From an uncultured Eubacteriales bacterium (GTDB taxonomy: Bacteria; Bacillota; Clostridia; Oscillospirales; Oscillospiraceae): 64,000 nt of DNA. The notes under the pieces were generated by a model, which saw only the letters and a list, made by a program, of their open reading frames with translations, was not told the origin of the DNA and did no database searches. Position numbers and translations under genes: made by a program. The stretch is from the NCBI GenBank assembly GCA_900544765.1, contig UQWI01000008.1, forward strand, positions 62,001-126,000. Direction: 5' to 3'. This document shows, one piece after another, positions 34,361-43,886 of the stretch (its first letter is position 1; the number at the start of each line of letters is the position of its first letter).

Positions 34361-35303
34361 TAACCAGATTCCCGTTTACCTTTTCACCGGTTTCCTCGAG
34401 GCAGGAAAGACCAGGTTCATACAGGAGACGCTGGAGGACAAGCGTTTCAACAAGGGCGAGCCCACGCTGCTGCTTGTCTGCGAGGAGGGCATAGAGGAGT
34501 ACGAGCCCGAGGAGTTTTCCGGCCACCGCGTGAAGCTCAAGGCCGTTGAGGACGAGAGCGATTTGACGCCCGAGAACCTGACCCAGTGGCTGGCCCAGGC
34601 CCAGGCGGAGCGCGTCCTCGTGGAGTACAACGGCATGTGGATGCTCGACAGCCTCTACGGAGCGCTGCCCGAGGGCTGGCTCGTGGCGCAGGAGTTCATG
34701 TTTGCCGACGCGAACACCTTCCTCAACTACAACGCCAACATGCGCCAGCTCACCTACGACAAGCTCAAGAGCGCGGAGCTGGTGGTGTTCAACCGCTTCA
34801 AGCCCGAAATGGACAAGATGGACTTCCACAAGATTGTCCGCGCCGCATCCCGCCGCGCAGACATTGCCTACGAGGCCGCCGACGGCAGCGTAGTCTACGA
34901 CGACATCGAGGACCCGCTGCCCTTCGACATCGACGCGCCCGTAATAGAGATAGCCGACCGCGACTACGCTATCTGGTATCGAGACGTGAGCGAGGAGCCC
35001 AAGAAGTACGCGGGCAAGACCGTGCGCGTCAAGTGCCGCTGCGTCAAGCGGCGCGGCATCCAGGCGGGCTGGGAAATAGCGGGCAGGCACGTAATGACCT
35101 GCTGCGAGGCGGACATCGCCTTCACGGCCTTCATCTGCGACTTCCGCACGGTGCCAGATATGCCGGACGACGGCTGGTTTATCGTCACGGCAAAGATGGA
35201 CTACAAGTTCAACCGCGCCTACGGCCGCAAGGGGCCGGTGCTCACCGCCGAGAGCGCGGAGCCCTGCGAGGCCCCGGACCCGAGCGTCGCCACATTTTTC
35301 TGA
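34347..35303 (+). CDS. CobW-like GTPase fused to a DUF1980/TIGR03943-type domain
   Basis: 318 residues. N-terminal part (about 1-190) keeps the G1 loop GFLEAGKTR but lacks the CxCC metal motif of CobW proteins. The C-terminal part (about 195-300) has 'YRDVSEEPKKYAGKTVRVKC' and 'GRHVMTCCEADIAFTAFIC', resembling the C-terminal domain of YcgQ-like proteins (DUF1980, TIGR03943), which otherwise sit beside a DUF318 permease. It starts at TTG 34347 (or TTG 34353), inside the preceding gene. The two CobW-like proteins probably work together in metal handling. Confidence 0.75.
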   Translation: MTLPDNQIPVYLFTGFLEAGKTRFIQETLEDKRFNKGEPTLLLVCEEGIEEYEPEEFSGHRVKLKAVEDESDLTPENLTQWLAQAQAERVLVEYNGMWMLDSLYGALPEGWLVAQEFMFADANTFLNYNANMRQLTYDKLKSAELVVFNRFKPEMDKMDFHKIVRAASRRADIAYEAADGSVVYDDIEDPLPFDIDAPVIEIADRDYAIWYRDVSEEPKKYAGKTVRVKCRCVKRRGIQAGWEIAGRHVMTCCEADIAFTAFICDFRTVPDMPDDGWFIVTAKMDYKFNRAYGRKGPVLTAESAEPCEAPDPSVATFF

Positions 35304-35311
35304 TATAGTAT

Positions 35312-35339
35312 GCCCCGGGCGGAAGCGCCCGGGGCGTTT
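35312..35339. terminator. Terminator shared by convergent genes
   Basis: Stem GCCCCGGGCG (35312-35321), GAAG loop, complement 35326-35335, then TTT. The small lipoprotein gene on the other strand ends at its edge. Confidence 0.8.
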
Positions 35340-35455
35340 CATTGCGCCTGGCCGCCGTTGAGCTCGACCATGTCGTAGCCGGGGCCGGACTGCTCCGCGC
35401 AGCCGCCCAGGCCCAGCAGCATCAGGGCCAGGAAAAGCGCTGCAAGCCTTTTCAT
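35339..35455 (-). CDS. Small lipoprotein (38 aa precursor)
   Basis: A 38-codon minus-strand frame with AAGGAG 8 bases before its ATG. The product has a basic start (MKRLAAL), a hydrophobic core and a good lipobox, LGGC, with Cys at position 19; only 20 residues remain after processing. It resembles the tiny lipoproteins found beside many Firmicute genes. Function unknown. Small size makes it easy to miss in automatic annotation. Confidence 0.65.
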   Translation of the reverse strand: MKRLAALFLALMLLGLGGCAEQSGPGYDMVELNGGQAQ

Positions 35456-35510
35456 GCAATCAGCTCCTTGCGCCTATGAGACGATTGCGGCGCGCCAAGG
35501 TTCCAAAATA

Positions 35511-35537
35511 CAAACCCCCGCCGTCTCGACGGGGGTC
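35511..35537 (-). terminator. Probable terminator of the HAD phosphatase gene
   Basis: G+C-rich hairpin, CCCCCGTC opposite a GGCGGGGG arm, followed by TTTGTATTTT on the minus strand. Confidence 0.65.
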
Positions 35538-35543
35538 GTGCTT

Positions 35544-36341
35544 TCAGCCTTTGAGCACCCGGGCGAGCTCGGCTACGTCGGCCAGGACGTATCTGGGCTG
35601 CGTCTCGCTGCCGCGCAGCATGTCGGGGAGCGTCTCGCCGCTGAGTACCAGCACGCTGACCGCGCCGGCGTTCACGGCGACGGCAATGTCGGTATAAAGC
35701 CGGTCGCCCACGCAGCAGATGCGCTCGTTGGGCACATTGCGCATCTCCGATATTATGTCAACCATTGCCCGGTTGGGCTTGCCGATGAAGTGCGGCTTTA
35801 CACCGCTTGCGGCGGTGAGTAGGGCGCAGATGCTGCCGCAGTCGGGCAGCACTTCTCCGGCGGGCATGGGGCAGACCCAGTCGGGGTTCGCGGCTATAAA
35901 GGCCGCGCCCCGGCGCAGGAAGTGGACGGCGCGGTCGAGCTTTTCATAGGTCAAAGTGGTGTCAAATCCGGCGCAAACCACTGTTGCATCGTCATTTTGC
36001 GTGAGTTCCACGCCGTAGCTGATGAGCTCGCGCTCAAAGGCGGGCGTGCCTAGGACATACACCCGTTCGCCTGGGTGGCGGGTCTTGAGGTACATGCCGG
36101 TGGCCATGCCGGAGGTGAATACGTTCTCGCGCTCGCAGGGGAAGCCCAGCTTCCTGAGACGAGTTATGTAATCCTCTCCGGCGCGGGAAGAGTTGTTCGT
36201 CAGATAGATGTAGTCGCGGCCGGTGGCCTCGAGCGTGCGGATGAAGTCGACGGCGCCGGGAAAGACCTCGTCGCCGAGATAGAGTGTGCCATCCATGTCC
36301 AGCAGGAACAGGGAGCATTCTCGCAGAGCATCGTAGTTCAT
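35544..36341 (-). CDS. HAD-IIA family hydrolase (NagD-like phosphatase)
   Basis: 265 residues. HAD motif [13 protein letters not shown], motif [15 protein letters not shown], motif III Lys in GKPNRAMVD, motif [17 protein letters not shown]; type IIA cap between II and III. Probable sugar- or nucleotide-phosphate phosphatase. It overlaps the stop of the upstream AAA ATPase gene by 4 bp, so they are co-expressed. Confidence 0.92.
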   Translation of the reverse strand: MNYDALRECSLFLLDMDGTLYLGDEVFPGAVDFIRTLEATGRDYIYLTNNSSRAGEDYITRLRKLGFPCERENVFTSGMATGMYLKTRHPGERVYVLGTPAFERELISYGVELTQNDDATVVCAGFDTTLTYEKLDRAVHFLRRGAAFIAANPDWVCPMPAGEVLPDCGSICALLTAASGVKPHFIGKPNRAMVDIISEMRNVPNERICCVGDRLYTDIAVAVNAGAVSVLVLSGETLPDMLRGSETQPRYVLADVAELARVLKG

Positions 36342-37765
36342 TCTTTGTCCTCCAAGTCTTGTGGCAGCAGTGTCATGAGCTCGTCGCGCGTGGGGGCTTC
36401 CAGCGCGGCGAGGCGGTCGGCCTGGCGCGAGACGGCGTCCTCGAAGAGGTTGCGCACGGTCCGGCCGTTGCCGAAGTTCTCGTCCCGGCCCTCGTACAGC
36501 CGCGCGAGAAGGGCGCTGAGGGCCTCGTCTGCCTCGGGCGAGAGGACGTAACCGTTCTTTTCGCAGTTGAGCAGGAAGATGCCGCGCAGCTCGTCGGGGG
36601 TGTAGTCGGGAAAGTGGATGTACTTGTTGAAGCGGGATTCCAGCCCGGGGTTCGAGGAGATGAAGCGCTCCATCGGCCCGGAATAGCCCGCGACTATGAC
36701 CACCAGCTCGTCGCGGTGGTCCTCCATTGCCTTGAGCAGGGTTTCGATGGCCTCGCGGCCGAAGTCGTTTGCGCCGCCCGAAGCGAGGGAGTAGGCCTCG
36801 TCGATAAACAGCACGCCGCCGAGCGCGCTGTCAATTACCTGCGCGGTTTTCATGGCGGTCTGGCCGACATAGCCGGCAACCAGCCCTGAGCGGTCGACCT
36901 CCACGAGCTGGCCGCTTTTGAGCGCGCCTATGGCCGCATAGAGCTCGCCGAGCAGGCGCGCGACCGTGGTCTTGCCCGTGCCGGGGTTGCCGGTGAAAAC
37001 CATGTGCAGGCTCACGGGCGCGGCGGGCAGCCCGGCCTCCAGGCGCAGCGAGCGGACTTTGACGAGGTTTACGAGGCTCTTGACCTCTTCCTTTACGTCC
37101 TTGAGGCCTATAAGGCCGTCGAGCTCGGCCATGAGCTCGTCCAGCGAGCGGCGCGGCTGCTCGGTCACAGTGGGTTCCGCCTCCGGCTCCGGGGCTTTGG
37201 CCTCAGCGGCGCCTGAGCGTGCGGGCGGCGCCTTGTCCAGGAAGGACGGCTCGCTGGTCGTGACGTAGTCCATGGGGTTGAGCGGCTCTTTGGAGGGCTT
37301 GACGCCCGCGCTGTCGCAGACGGCGGAGAGCTTGGCGGACATGTCGGAGATGTATCCCGCCTCGCTGCGGCTTATTTCGCCGTCAACTGCGGCAAGGCTG
37401 AGCAGGATGTTTGTGACCATGCGCGCAAAGACGCGGGAGTAGTCCCGGCCGGAGGCGGCGTCGCGCTCGGCCAGGCTCCAGAAGAACATGGGCGGCAGCG
37501 CCTCGGGCTCGTCCAGGACGCGGCCTGTGAGGCTCCACAGCAGTTCTTCGGGCTGCTCTCTGCCCTTGGAGTAGAGCGCGTTGTATGAGTCAACGTGGGC
37601 CTGGGTGACGGAGCCCGTGCATTTCCAGAGGCCGAGGGCGCTCCGGCGCATGAAATCGTCGAGCCCGGCGGCGCAGCCGCGCCCCGCCGCGCGGTAAAAG
37701 GCCTCGGTGTTCGCAATGTATTCACGATGCAGCTCATCGCTTGAGCGCGTCCAGACAGAGGGCAT
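36338..37765 (-). CDS. AAA+ ATPase of the SpoVK/CbbX family
   Basis: 475 residues. An N-terminal helical region (about 1-190) precedes a CbxX/CfqX-type AAA domain with [31 protein letters not shown] and [11 protein letters not shown], and sensor/arginine residues in [12 protein letters not shown]. SpoVK-type proteins are made during sporulation, but the longer N-terminus here leaves the role open. ATG 37765 has GGAGG 6 bases upstream; the frame 5' of it has no ribosome site. Confidence 0.88.
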   Translation of the reverse strand: MPSVWTRSSDELHREYIANTEAFYRAAGRGCAAGLDDFMRRSALGLWKCTGSVTQAHVDSYNALYSKGREQPEELLWSLTGRVLDEPEALPPMFFWSLAERDAASGRDYSRVFARMVTNILLSLAAVDGEISRSEAGYISDMSAKLSAVCDSAGVKPSKEPLNPMDYVTTSEPSFLDKAPPARSGAAEAKAPEPEAEPTVTEQPRRSLDELMAELDGLIGLKDVKEEVKSLVNLVKVRSLRLEAGLPAAPVSLHMVFTGNPGTGKTTVARLLGELYAAIGALKSGQLVEVDRSGLVAGYVGQTAMKTAQVIDSALGGVLFIDEAYSLASGGANDFGREAIETLLKAMEDHRDELVVIVAGYSGPMERFISSNPGLESRFNKYIHFPDYTPDELRGIFLLNCEKNGYVLSPEADEALSALLARLYEGRDENFGNGRTVRNLFEDAVSRQADRLAALEAPTRDELMTLLPQDLEDKE

Positions 37766-37839
37766 AATGTACCTCCAAACAGCCAAGTTTCCCATCTATT
37801 ATAACTTAGACTCAGGCCGTGCGCAAGAGGCCATGCCTC

Positions 37840-37956
37840 GCAGGCCGCCGCCGGGCGGGGGCGGTGCAGCCACAGGCGGCTGCAGGCCACTAGTGGGAAG
37901 CTTTCTTTTGTCTTGAAAAAAGAAAGCTCCCCACACCCCGAAAGAAATTCGCTTTG
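37840..37956 (+). repeat. Hairpin repeat element, copy 1
   Basis: Left copy of an element also present inverted at 38231-38408. The head has CCGCCGCCGGGCGGGG and GGTGCAGCCACAGG. The tail holds hairpin AGCTTTCTTTT/AAAAGAAAGCT followed by CCCCGAAAGAAATTCGC. Non-coding. Confidence 0.7.
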
Positions 37957-38088
37957 GCGCTAAACCAGCCTAACCACGCTGTAATATGCGTTTCAGCATA
38001 CCGGCAGTGGGAACTTAGTCAGAGGGTATTTGTGCCACGACATCCGCGGACTCGCTTCGCGTACCGCTCCGTTGGGCAGTGAGTCCAC

Positions 38089-38146
38089 CTCGGCTGTGCC
38101 GCGTGAAGATTTAGCAGCTGCTTTTGGCAAGGTCGGCGCAGCCGAG
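38089..38146. repeat. Isolated 13-bp hairpin in the non-coding region
   Basis: CTCGGCTGTGCCG (38089-38101) pairs with CGGCGCAGCCGAG (38134-38146) with one G-T pair. It lies between the two repeat copies. The rest of 37796-38508 shows no gene. Confidence 0.5.
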
Positions 38147-38230
38147 CTATACTTCCGCTTCCGCTAATCCGTTCTACCCTGTACGATACGGTACCCGGCT
38201 GTGTGGCTGCAGGGTCGTGGGATACGGTAG

Positions 38231-38408
38231 CAAAGCGGATTTCCTTTCGGGGTCTGGGACGCTTTCTTTGAACAAGACCAAAGAAAGCGCCCCAGGAGTG
38301 CAGCAGCCGCCCTCGGCTGCACCCATTACGTCGGGCGACGTGGCATCTGGTGGGTGCCCCCACGGGCCGCAGCCCTGTGGCTGCACCATCCCCGCCTGGC
38401 GGCGGGAG
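38231..38408 (-). repeat. Hairpin repeat element, copy 2 (inverted)
   Basis: Minus-strand copy with the same head (CCGCCGCCAGGCGGGG, GGTGCAGCCACAGG) and tail (hairpin CGCTTTCTTTG/CAAAGAAAGCG, then CCCCGAAAGGAAATCCGC). It has about 60 extra bases, including a second GGTGCAGCC, between head and tail. Both tail stems keep pairing despite base changes. Confidence 0.7.
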
Positions 38409-38436
38409 TTGAATTTTCACGGCGTCGTGGTATAAT
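38409..38436 (+). promoter_or_regulatory. Sigma-A promoter of htpG
   Basis: TTGAAT (38409-38414), 16 bp, TATAAT (38431-38436), directly adjoining repeat copy 2. No CIRCE element seen. Confidence 0.6.
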
Positions 38437-38508
38437 ATAGTTTTAGGTGAAAGCCGGGGAAGCCGGTACCTTATAGATGTGTAAACTAATAATACTGGAG
38501 GCATATAC

Positions 38509-40416
38509 ATGTCCAAGAAACAATTCAAGGCCGAGAGCAAGCGCCTGCTCGACCTGATGGTCAACTCCATCTACACGCACAAGGAAATTTTCCTGCGTGA
38601 GATAATCTCGAACGCGTCCGACGCCATAGACAAGCTGGCCTACCTCGCGCTCACTGACGATAAGGTTGGCATAAGCCGCGACGACTTCGGTATCCTCATC
38701 AGCGTTGACAAGGACGCCAACACCTTGACCGTTTCCGACAACGGCATCGGCATGAGCAGCGAAGAGCTGGAGAGCAACCTCGGCGTTATCGCCAAGAGCG
38801 GCTCCATGGCTTTCAAGGCCGAGCACGGCGAGGACGCCAAGGACACCGACATCATCGGCCAGTTCGGCGTGGGCTTCTACAGCGCGTTCATGGTCTCCGA
38901 CAAGGTGACGGTCATATCCCGCGCCTACGGCGCGGACAAGGCCTACAAGTGGGAGAGCTCCGGAGCGGACGGCTACACTATTACTGAATGCGACAAGGAT
39001 GGGGTCGGTACGGACGTCATCATGCACCTCAAGGCCGACGACGAGAACGAGCGCTACTCGGATTACCTCCAGGCCTGGAAGATAATGCGCCTGGTGAAGA
39101 AGTACAGCGACTACATCCGCTGGCCCATCCGTATGGATGTGGAGCGCCCTGAAATGAAGGAGACCGGGGAAAAGAACGAGGACGGCTCTCCCAAGTACGA
39201 AACCGTGACGAAGGTGGAGCGCGAGACCATAAACTCTCAGATACCCATTTGGCAGCGCAGCAAGAGCGAGGTCACGGACGAGCAGTGCATGGAGTTCTAC
39301 AAGGAGCACTGGCACGATACCACCGACCCGGCCTGCGTCATCCGCATCAACGCCGAGGGCCAGGTGAGCTATAAGGCGATGCTCTTCATCCCCGGACGTC
39401 AGCTGCTCGACTACATGACCAGCACCTACGAGCCCGGCCCCGAGCTCTATTCCAGCGGCGTTATGATTATGGAGCACTGCCAGGATTTGCTCGCAGAGAG
39501 CTTTTACTTCGTACGCGGCATTGTGGATTCGCCGGACCTGAGCCTCAACATATCCCGCGAAATGCTCCAGCATGACAGGCAGCTCAAGCTTATAGCCCAG
39601 AACATAAATAAGCGCATCAAGAGCGAGCTCACAAAGATGCTCGCCAACGACAGGCCCAAGTACGAGGAGTTCTACGCCAACTACGGCCGCCAGCTGCGCT
39701 ACGGCGCGGTGGCGAACTACGGGCAGGATATCGAGAGCCTGCGCGAGCTGCTGCTCTACCACACGGATGCGGAAAAAACTTCGACTTTGAAAGAATATGT
39801 CGGGAACATGCCGACCAGTCAGTCCGTCATATATTACGCCGTGGGCGAGAGCGTGGCGAAGATTCTGCGCCTGCCCCAGGCAGAGCTCGTGCGCAGCCGC
39901 GGCTTCGGGCTGCTGTGCATGACGGATGAAGTGGATGAATATATAGTCGAGCAGCTGCGTGAGCAGGATGGGAAGAAGTTCTGCAATATAGTGACGGACG
40001 ACCTCGGATTGCAGACCGAGGCCGAGAAGGCGGAGCTTGAAGCCAAGGAGGAGAGCGCGAAGGACACGCTGGATTTCGTGCGCGAAACCCTGGGCGACAA
40101 GGTGGCAGTGGTGCGCCTGAGCAACAAGCTCGTCAGCGCGCCCGTGTGCCTGACCACGGAGGGCTCCGTGACGCTGGAGATGGAGCGGTACTTCAGGAAA
40201 CTGCCGCCCACGGGCATGGAGCCGCCCAAGGCCAGGCGCGTGCTGGAGCTCAATGGCGACAGCCCTGCCTTCGCCGCGCTGGAGAGCGCCGTGAAGTCGG
40301 ACAGCGAGCGGGCCAGGAAACTGGTGGACATACTGCACTGCCAGGCCCTGCTGATGGCCGGCGAGGAGCTCGAGGACCCCGCGGCGTATGCGGAGGAGGT
40401 CTGCTCCCTGTTCTGA
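38509..40416 (+). CDS. htpG: Molecular chaperone HtpG (Hsp90)
   Basis: 635 residues. The GHKL ATP-binding domain has ISNASDAIDKLAYL, VSDNGIGMS and GQFGVGFYSAFMVSDKV; middle and C-terminal dimerisation domains follow. Full length for bacterial Hsp90. Start follows TGGAGGC. Its transcript may run into hemW-like (141-bp gap with no clear terminator). Confidence 0.95.
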   Translation: MSKKQFKAESKRLLDLMVNSIYTHKEIFLREIISNASDAIDKLAYLALTDDKVGISRDDFGILISVDKDANTLTVSDNGIGMSSEELESNLGVIAKSGSMAFKAEHGEDAKDTDIIGQFGVGFYSAFMVSDKVTVISRAYGADKAYKWESSGADGYTITECDKDGVGTDVIMHLKADDENERYSDYLQAWKIMRLVKKYSDYIRWPIRMDVERPEMKETGEKNEDGSPKYETVTKVERETINSQIPIWQRSKSEVTDEQCMEFYKEHWHDTTDPACVIRINAEGQVSYKAMLFIPGRQLLDYMTSTYEPGPELYSSGVMIMEHCQDLLAESFYFVRGIVDSPDLSLNISREMLQHDRQLKLIAQNINKRIKSELTKMLANDRPKYEEFYANYGRQLRYGAVANYGQDIESLRELLLYHTDAEKTSTLKEYVGNMPTSQSVIYYAVGESVAKILRLPQAELVRSRGFGLLCMTDEVDEYIVEQLREQDGKKFCNIVTDDLGLQTEAEKAELEAKEESAKDTLDFVRETLGDKVAVVRLSNKLVSAPVCLTTEGSVTLEMERYFRKLPPTGMEPPKARRVLELNGDSPAFAALESAVKSDSERARKLVDILHCQALLMAGEELEDPAAYAEEVCSLF

Positions 40417-40557
40417 GGAGGACGCCGTGCGGGCGTGCTGCTCAGCACGGCAAAGACCGGCGCAAAGTCCGTTAAAGTCGGCGTGCAAAAAGCCCGCCCC
40501 TGCCCGGCGTGCAGCAGCCCTGCGCAGCCTCCCTTACCCCAAAAAGGAGAAATGTCA

Positions 40558-41817
40558 ATGGACAACACTCTCGGCATATACATCCACATACCGTTCTGCG
40601 TCTCGAAGTGCTCGTACTGCGACTTCTACTCGCTCGCCGGGTGCGACAGGCTGATGCCGAAGTACCAGGACGCGCTCGTGGAGCACATACGCGAGAGCTA
40701 TTCGGCGTTCAAGGGCCGGTATATCGACACCGTGTACTTTGGCGGCGGAACGCCCAGCTACTATGGAGCCAAGCGCCTGCTCGAGCTCTGGGATGAGCTC
40801 AAGGGCAGCGGCAGCGTGCTCAAGGACTGCGAGGTCACGGTGGAGGTCAACCCCGACAGCGCCTCGTTCCGAGAGCTCGCCAAGCTCAGGAAAGAGGGTT
40901 TCAACCGCCTCTCCATGGGCGTGCAGAGCGCGAACAACGACATACTCAAGCTCATAGGCCGCCGCCACAACTGGAAGCAGGCCGAGCTCGCCATGACAGC
41001 CGCGCGTGAGGCCGGGTTCGACAACGTCAGCGTCGACCTCATCTACGGCCTGCCCAGCCAGACCAAGGGCGACTGGGCCGACACGCTCATGCGGGTTATA
41101 GAGCTCAGGCCCGAGCACATAAGCTGCTACGGCCTGACGCTCGAGCCGGGTACGCCGATGTACGAGCGCTATCTGGGCTCTCCCATACTGCCCAGCGACG
41201 ACGAACAGGCGGACATGTATCTCTATGCCGTCGATACCCTGGAGCACTACGGCTACAGGCAGTACGAGATATCCAACTTCGCCGTGCCGGGCTACGAGTC
41301 CAGGCACAACATGCGCTATTGGCGTCTGGGAGAATACCTGGGCTTCGGCGCGGGCGCCCACTCCTGTATGGACGGCGCGAGGTTTTCCTATGTGCGCGAC
41401 GCCGACCAGTACATTGTAGGCGTACTGCGCGACCAGAACATCGTCGACGAGTACAGCCCCATCACCAATGTCGAGCGCGGCAGCGAGTACATCATGCTCG
41501 GCATGCGCACCGCTATGGGCGTCGAGGCAGAGGAGTACACCCAGCATTACCGCGCCGACTTCGCGCCTATAGAAAAGACATTGCGCGTGTTCGCGGAAAA
41601 GGGCTGGGCCGTCTGCGATGAAGGCCACTGGCACTTCACGCCGCAGGGGTTCCTGCTGTCCAACCTGCTCATAGGCGCGCTCCTGGAGGCGCAGAGCGGG
41701 ACGCGCGTGGCGGTCAATCCCTGGATGAAGCCCGCCTTCGAGGCCGAGGAAAAGACCACCCTGCCCAAGGGCGACGAGGAGCTCTTCCGTGATCAGTATC
41801 TCAAACACGGCAAATAA
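40558..41817 (+). CDS. hemW: HemW-like radical SAM protein
   Basis: 419 residues. IYIHIPFCVSKCSYCDFYS gives the CxxxCxxC cluster motif and the extra downstream Cys typical of HemW. It continues with GGGTPSYYG, EVNPDSASF, RLSMGVQSANND, DLIYGLPSQTKGDW and HYEISNFAVPG-like QYEISNFAVPG. HemW proteins are heme chaperones once annotated as coproporphyrinogen oxidase. ATG 40558 is 8 bases from AAGGAG; ATG 40552 is too close to it. Confidence 0.88.
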   Translation: MDNTLGIYIHIPFCVSKCSYCDFYSLAGCDRLMPKYQDALVEHIRESYSAFKGRYIDTVYFGGGTPSYYGAKRLLELWDELKGSGSVLKDCEVTVEVNPDSASFRELAKLRKEGFNRLSMGVQSANNDILKLIGRRHNWKQAELAMTAAREAGFDNVSVDLIYGLPSQTKGDWADTLMRVIELRPEHISCYGLTLEPGTPMYERYLGSPILPSDDEQADMYLYAVDTLEHYGYRQYEISNFAVPGYESRHNMRYWRLGEYLGFGAGAHSCMDGARFSYVRDADQYIVGVLRDQNIVDEYSPITNVERGSEYIMLGMRTAMGVEAEEYTQHYRADFAPIEKTLRVFAEKGWAVCDEGHWHFTPQGFLLSNLLIGALLEAQSGTRVAVNPWMKPAFEAEEKTTLPKGDEELFRDQYLKHGK

Positions 41818-41838
41818 GTGGAATAAGGACTAATTGAC

Positions 41839-43740
41839 ATGAAACTGTTTGGCAACGCCGGCCGCCCCAGGGTGGGCCGGAACACAGAGAGCTTTGAGCC
41901 CATAAGCGATGCTAAGGCCGAAAAGGCCAGGGCGCAGGCGCGCAAAAAGGCCGACAGTGCCCGCACAAAGGCGTACAGGGAGTACGAGAAATCCTCCGCC
42001 TCCGGGAACAGGCGCGCGGCGCAGCCCAGGCAGGCCGCCGCTGCGTCAAAACCGACCGCGTCCAGGTCGGAACAGGACACGGGCCGCAGGAAGCCCGACA
42101 GGCGGGGCAACGGAGCTAAGAGGGCTGTTATTATAACGGTCTGCGTACTGGCCGTCATTTTTGCCGGGATAACAGGTTTCGCCTTCTATGTGTCGGGTAC
42201 AGATACGATATACCCCAACGTGAGCATCGGAGGGGTGGACTTGGGAGGGCTCACCGTGAGCGAGGCGGCCTACGAGCTGTCCACCAGCGACTGGGCGGCA
42301 GAGGACGAGAGCGTTTCAGTCGCCCTGCCCATGGAGCGCACCCTGACCGTCACCGCCGCCGAGGCGGGAGCGTCTGTAACAGCGGAGCAGGCGGCTCAGA
42401 CGGCGTATGATTACTGCCACGACGGGAACATCTTCTCCTGCCTCGTCAGATACATAGGATGTCTGACCTCCGGCGGCAGCGTTGATGTGGAGATTGACGT
42501 CGACGAGGCCGCGGTGAACTCCATTGTGCAGGCCGAAGTCAGCGATATACTCAACGACCTCCAGACCTCCGGCGTGGAGGTGGACGAGGACGAGGGCGTC
42601 ATACGCGTCGTCAAGGGCGCTTCGAGCGTCGGCATAGATGTCGAGGAGCTCACACAGCTTATCTGCTCCGCCCTGGCCGAGAGACGCTACGGTGCGCTCG
42701 ACTACGAGCCGGAGGCCGCGGAGGGAGAGAAGCTGGATGTGCAGAGCCTGCACGAAACAGTTTACCGCGAGCCTGTGGACGCATATTACGACCCGGAGAC
42801 CGGCGAGGTGGTGCCGTCCGTCACAGGAGTGGACTTTGATACCGCCGAGGCGGAGCGGCTCTGGAACGCCGCCGGTGCGGGCGATGTGGTGGAGATCCCG
42901 GCGGAGATAACAGAGCCGGAGTATACCACTGAGAAGTACGAGGAGATGCTGTTCGCGGATGACTTCGGAGACCCCGTAACCACCAGCCTCTCCGGCAGCA
43001 CAGCCAACCGTATAAATAATGTGCAGCTGGCTGCAAACTCCATAAACGGCGTGGTTCTCATGCCGGGCGAGCAGTTTGATTACAACGAGTGCCTTGGCGA
43101 GCGCACCACGGAGCGCGGCTATAAGGCTGCAGGCGCCTACTCCGGCGGACAGGTGGTGCAGGAGGTCGGCGGCGGAATCTGTCAGGTTTCCAGTACGCTG
43201 TATTACGCGGCGCTGCTTGCAAACCTCCAGATAGACGTGCGCTCCTGCCATTACTTCCCGGTGGGCTACCTGCCTGCGGGACTGGACGCCACGGTGAGCT
43301 GGGGCGGGCCTGAGTTCCGGTTCACGAACAACACCGACTGGCCGATAAAGATAGAGGCCAGCGTGGACACCGCCGCCAACACCGTTACGGTACACATTGT
43401 CGGTACAAACGTCGACGGCACCTACGTCAAGATGGAGAGCGGCGTTACCGGGTACATTTACACCAACAGCGAGTACCCCGAGGTGGCCACTGGCTACAAG
43501 GCCGAGAGTTACCGCTGCGTGTACTCCGCCGACGGAACGCTGCTCAGCCGTACCCACGAGGCCAGCAGCACCTATCACTATCATGAGGAGGACATAGTCT
43601 ACCCGACGCCGACTCCCGAGCCCACCCCGATGCCGAGCGAAGAGCCCGTCTCCGGCGGGGACGCCACTCCGCCTGCCGAGCCCACAGAAGCGGTGGGCAA
43701 CGTGTACGAGGATGGAGAGGGATACTACTTCGAGCACTGA
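41839..43740 (+). CDS. VanW family protein with PG-binding-like repeats
   Basis: 633 residues. A basic, Ala/Lys/Arg-rich cytoplasmic N-terminus (1-90), one transmembrane helix (about 92-115), two peptidoglycan-binding-4-type segments, and a VanW domain (about 390-530) with GEQFDYNECLGERT, VVQEVGGGICQVSSTLY and CHYFPVGYLPAG. The Pro/Thr-rich tail ends near the C-terminus. Anchored at the membrane facing the wall. VanW's precise role is unknown despite its co-occurrence with vancomycin resistance. No other van genes sit beside it. Confidence 0.88.
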   Translation: MKLFGNAGRPRVGRNTESFEPISDAKAEKARAQARKKADSARTKAYREYEKSSASGNRRAAQPRQAAAASKPTASRSEQDTGRRKPDRRGNGAKRAVIITVCVLAVIFAGITGFAFYVSGTDTIYPNVSIGGVDLGGLTVSEAAYELSTSDWAAEDESVSVALPMERTLTVTAAEAGASVTAEQAAQTAYDYCHDGNIFSCLVRYIGCLTSGGSVDVEIDVDEAAVNSIVQAEVSDILNDLQTSGVEVDEDEGVIRVVKGASSVGIDVEELTQLICSALAERRYGALDYEPEAAEGEKLDVQSLHETVYREPVDAYYDPETGEVVPSVTGVDFDTAEAERLWNAAGAGDVVEIPAEITEPEYTTEKYEEMLFADDFGDPVTTSLSGSTANRINNVQLAANSINGVVLMPGEQFDYNECLGERTTERGYKAAGAYSGGQVVQEVGGGICQVSSTLYYAALLANLQIDVRSCHYFPVGYLPAGLDATVSWGGPEFRFTNNTDWPIKIEASVDTAANTVTVHIVGTNVDGTYVKMESGVTGYIYTNSEYPEVATGYKAESYRCVYSADGTLLSRTHEASSTYHYHEEDIVYPTPTPEPTPMPSEEPVSGGDATPPAEPTEAVGNVYEDGEGYYFEH

Positions 43741-43741
43741 T

Positions 43742-43770
43742 AAAAAGCCCCCGTACAGGGGGCTTTTTTA
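43742..43770 (+). terminator. Rho-independent terminator
   Basis: Stem AAAAAGCCCCC (43742-43752), GTACA loop, complement 43758-43768, T-run. Confidence 0.9.
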
Positions 43771-43802
43771 CGTCTCATGGCGCCAAAATGCGCTCTCAAT
43801 GC

Positions 43803-43831
43803 TTGACGAGCGGCGCGGAATGTTATACTAT
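43803..43831 (+). promoter_or_regulatory. Promoter of metG
   Basis: TTGACG (43803-43808), 17 bp, TACTAT (43826-43831). The leader is only about 50 nt, so no T-box fits. Confidence 0.6.
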
Positions 43832-43886
43832 TAAAGACTGGAAAAGCCAATAACCCGGTATGGGAGAAAATAACGGAGGTATCGCA

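Noticed and set aside
38443..40488. 681-codon open frame on the minus strand opposite htpG
   Set aside because: It mirrors a certain Hsp90 gene; high G+C at codon position 3 leaves the opposite frame open. No ribosome site and no family-like sequence.
43832..43886. T-box leader for metG
   Set aside because: Only about 50 nt separate the promoter from the start codon, far too short for a T-box with its specifier and terminator.
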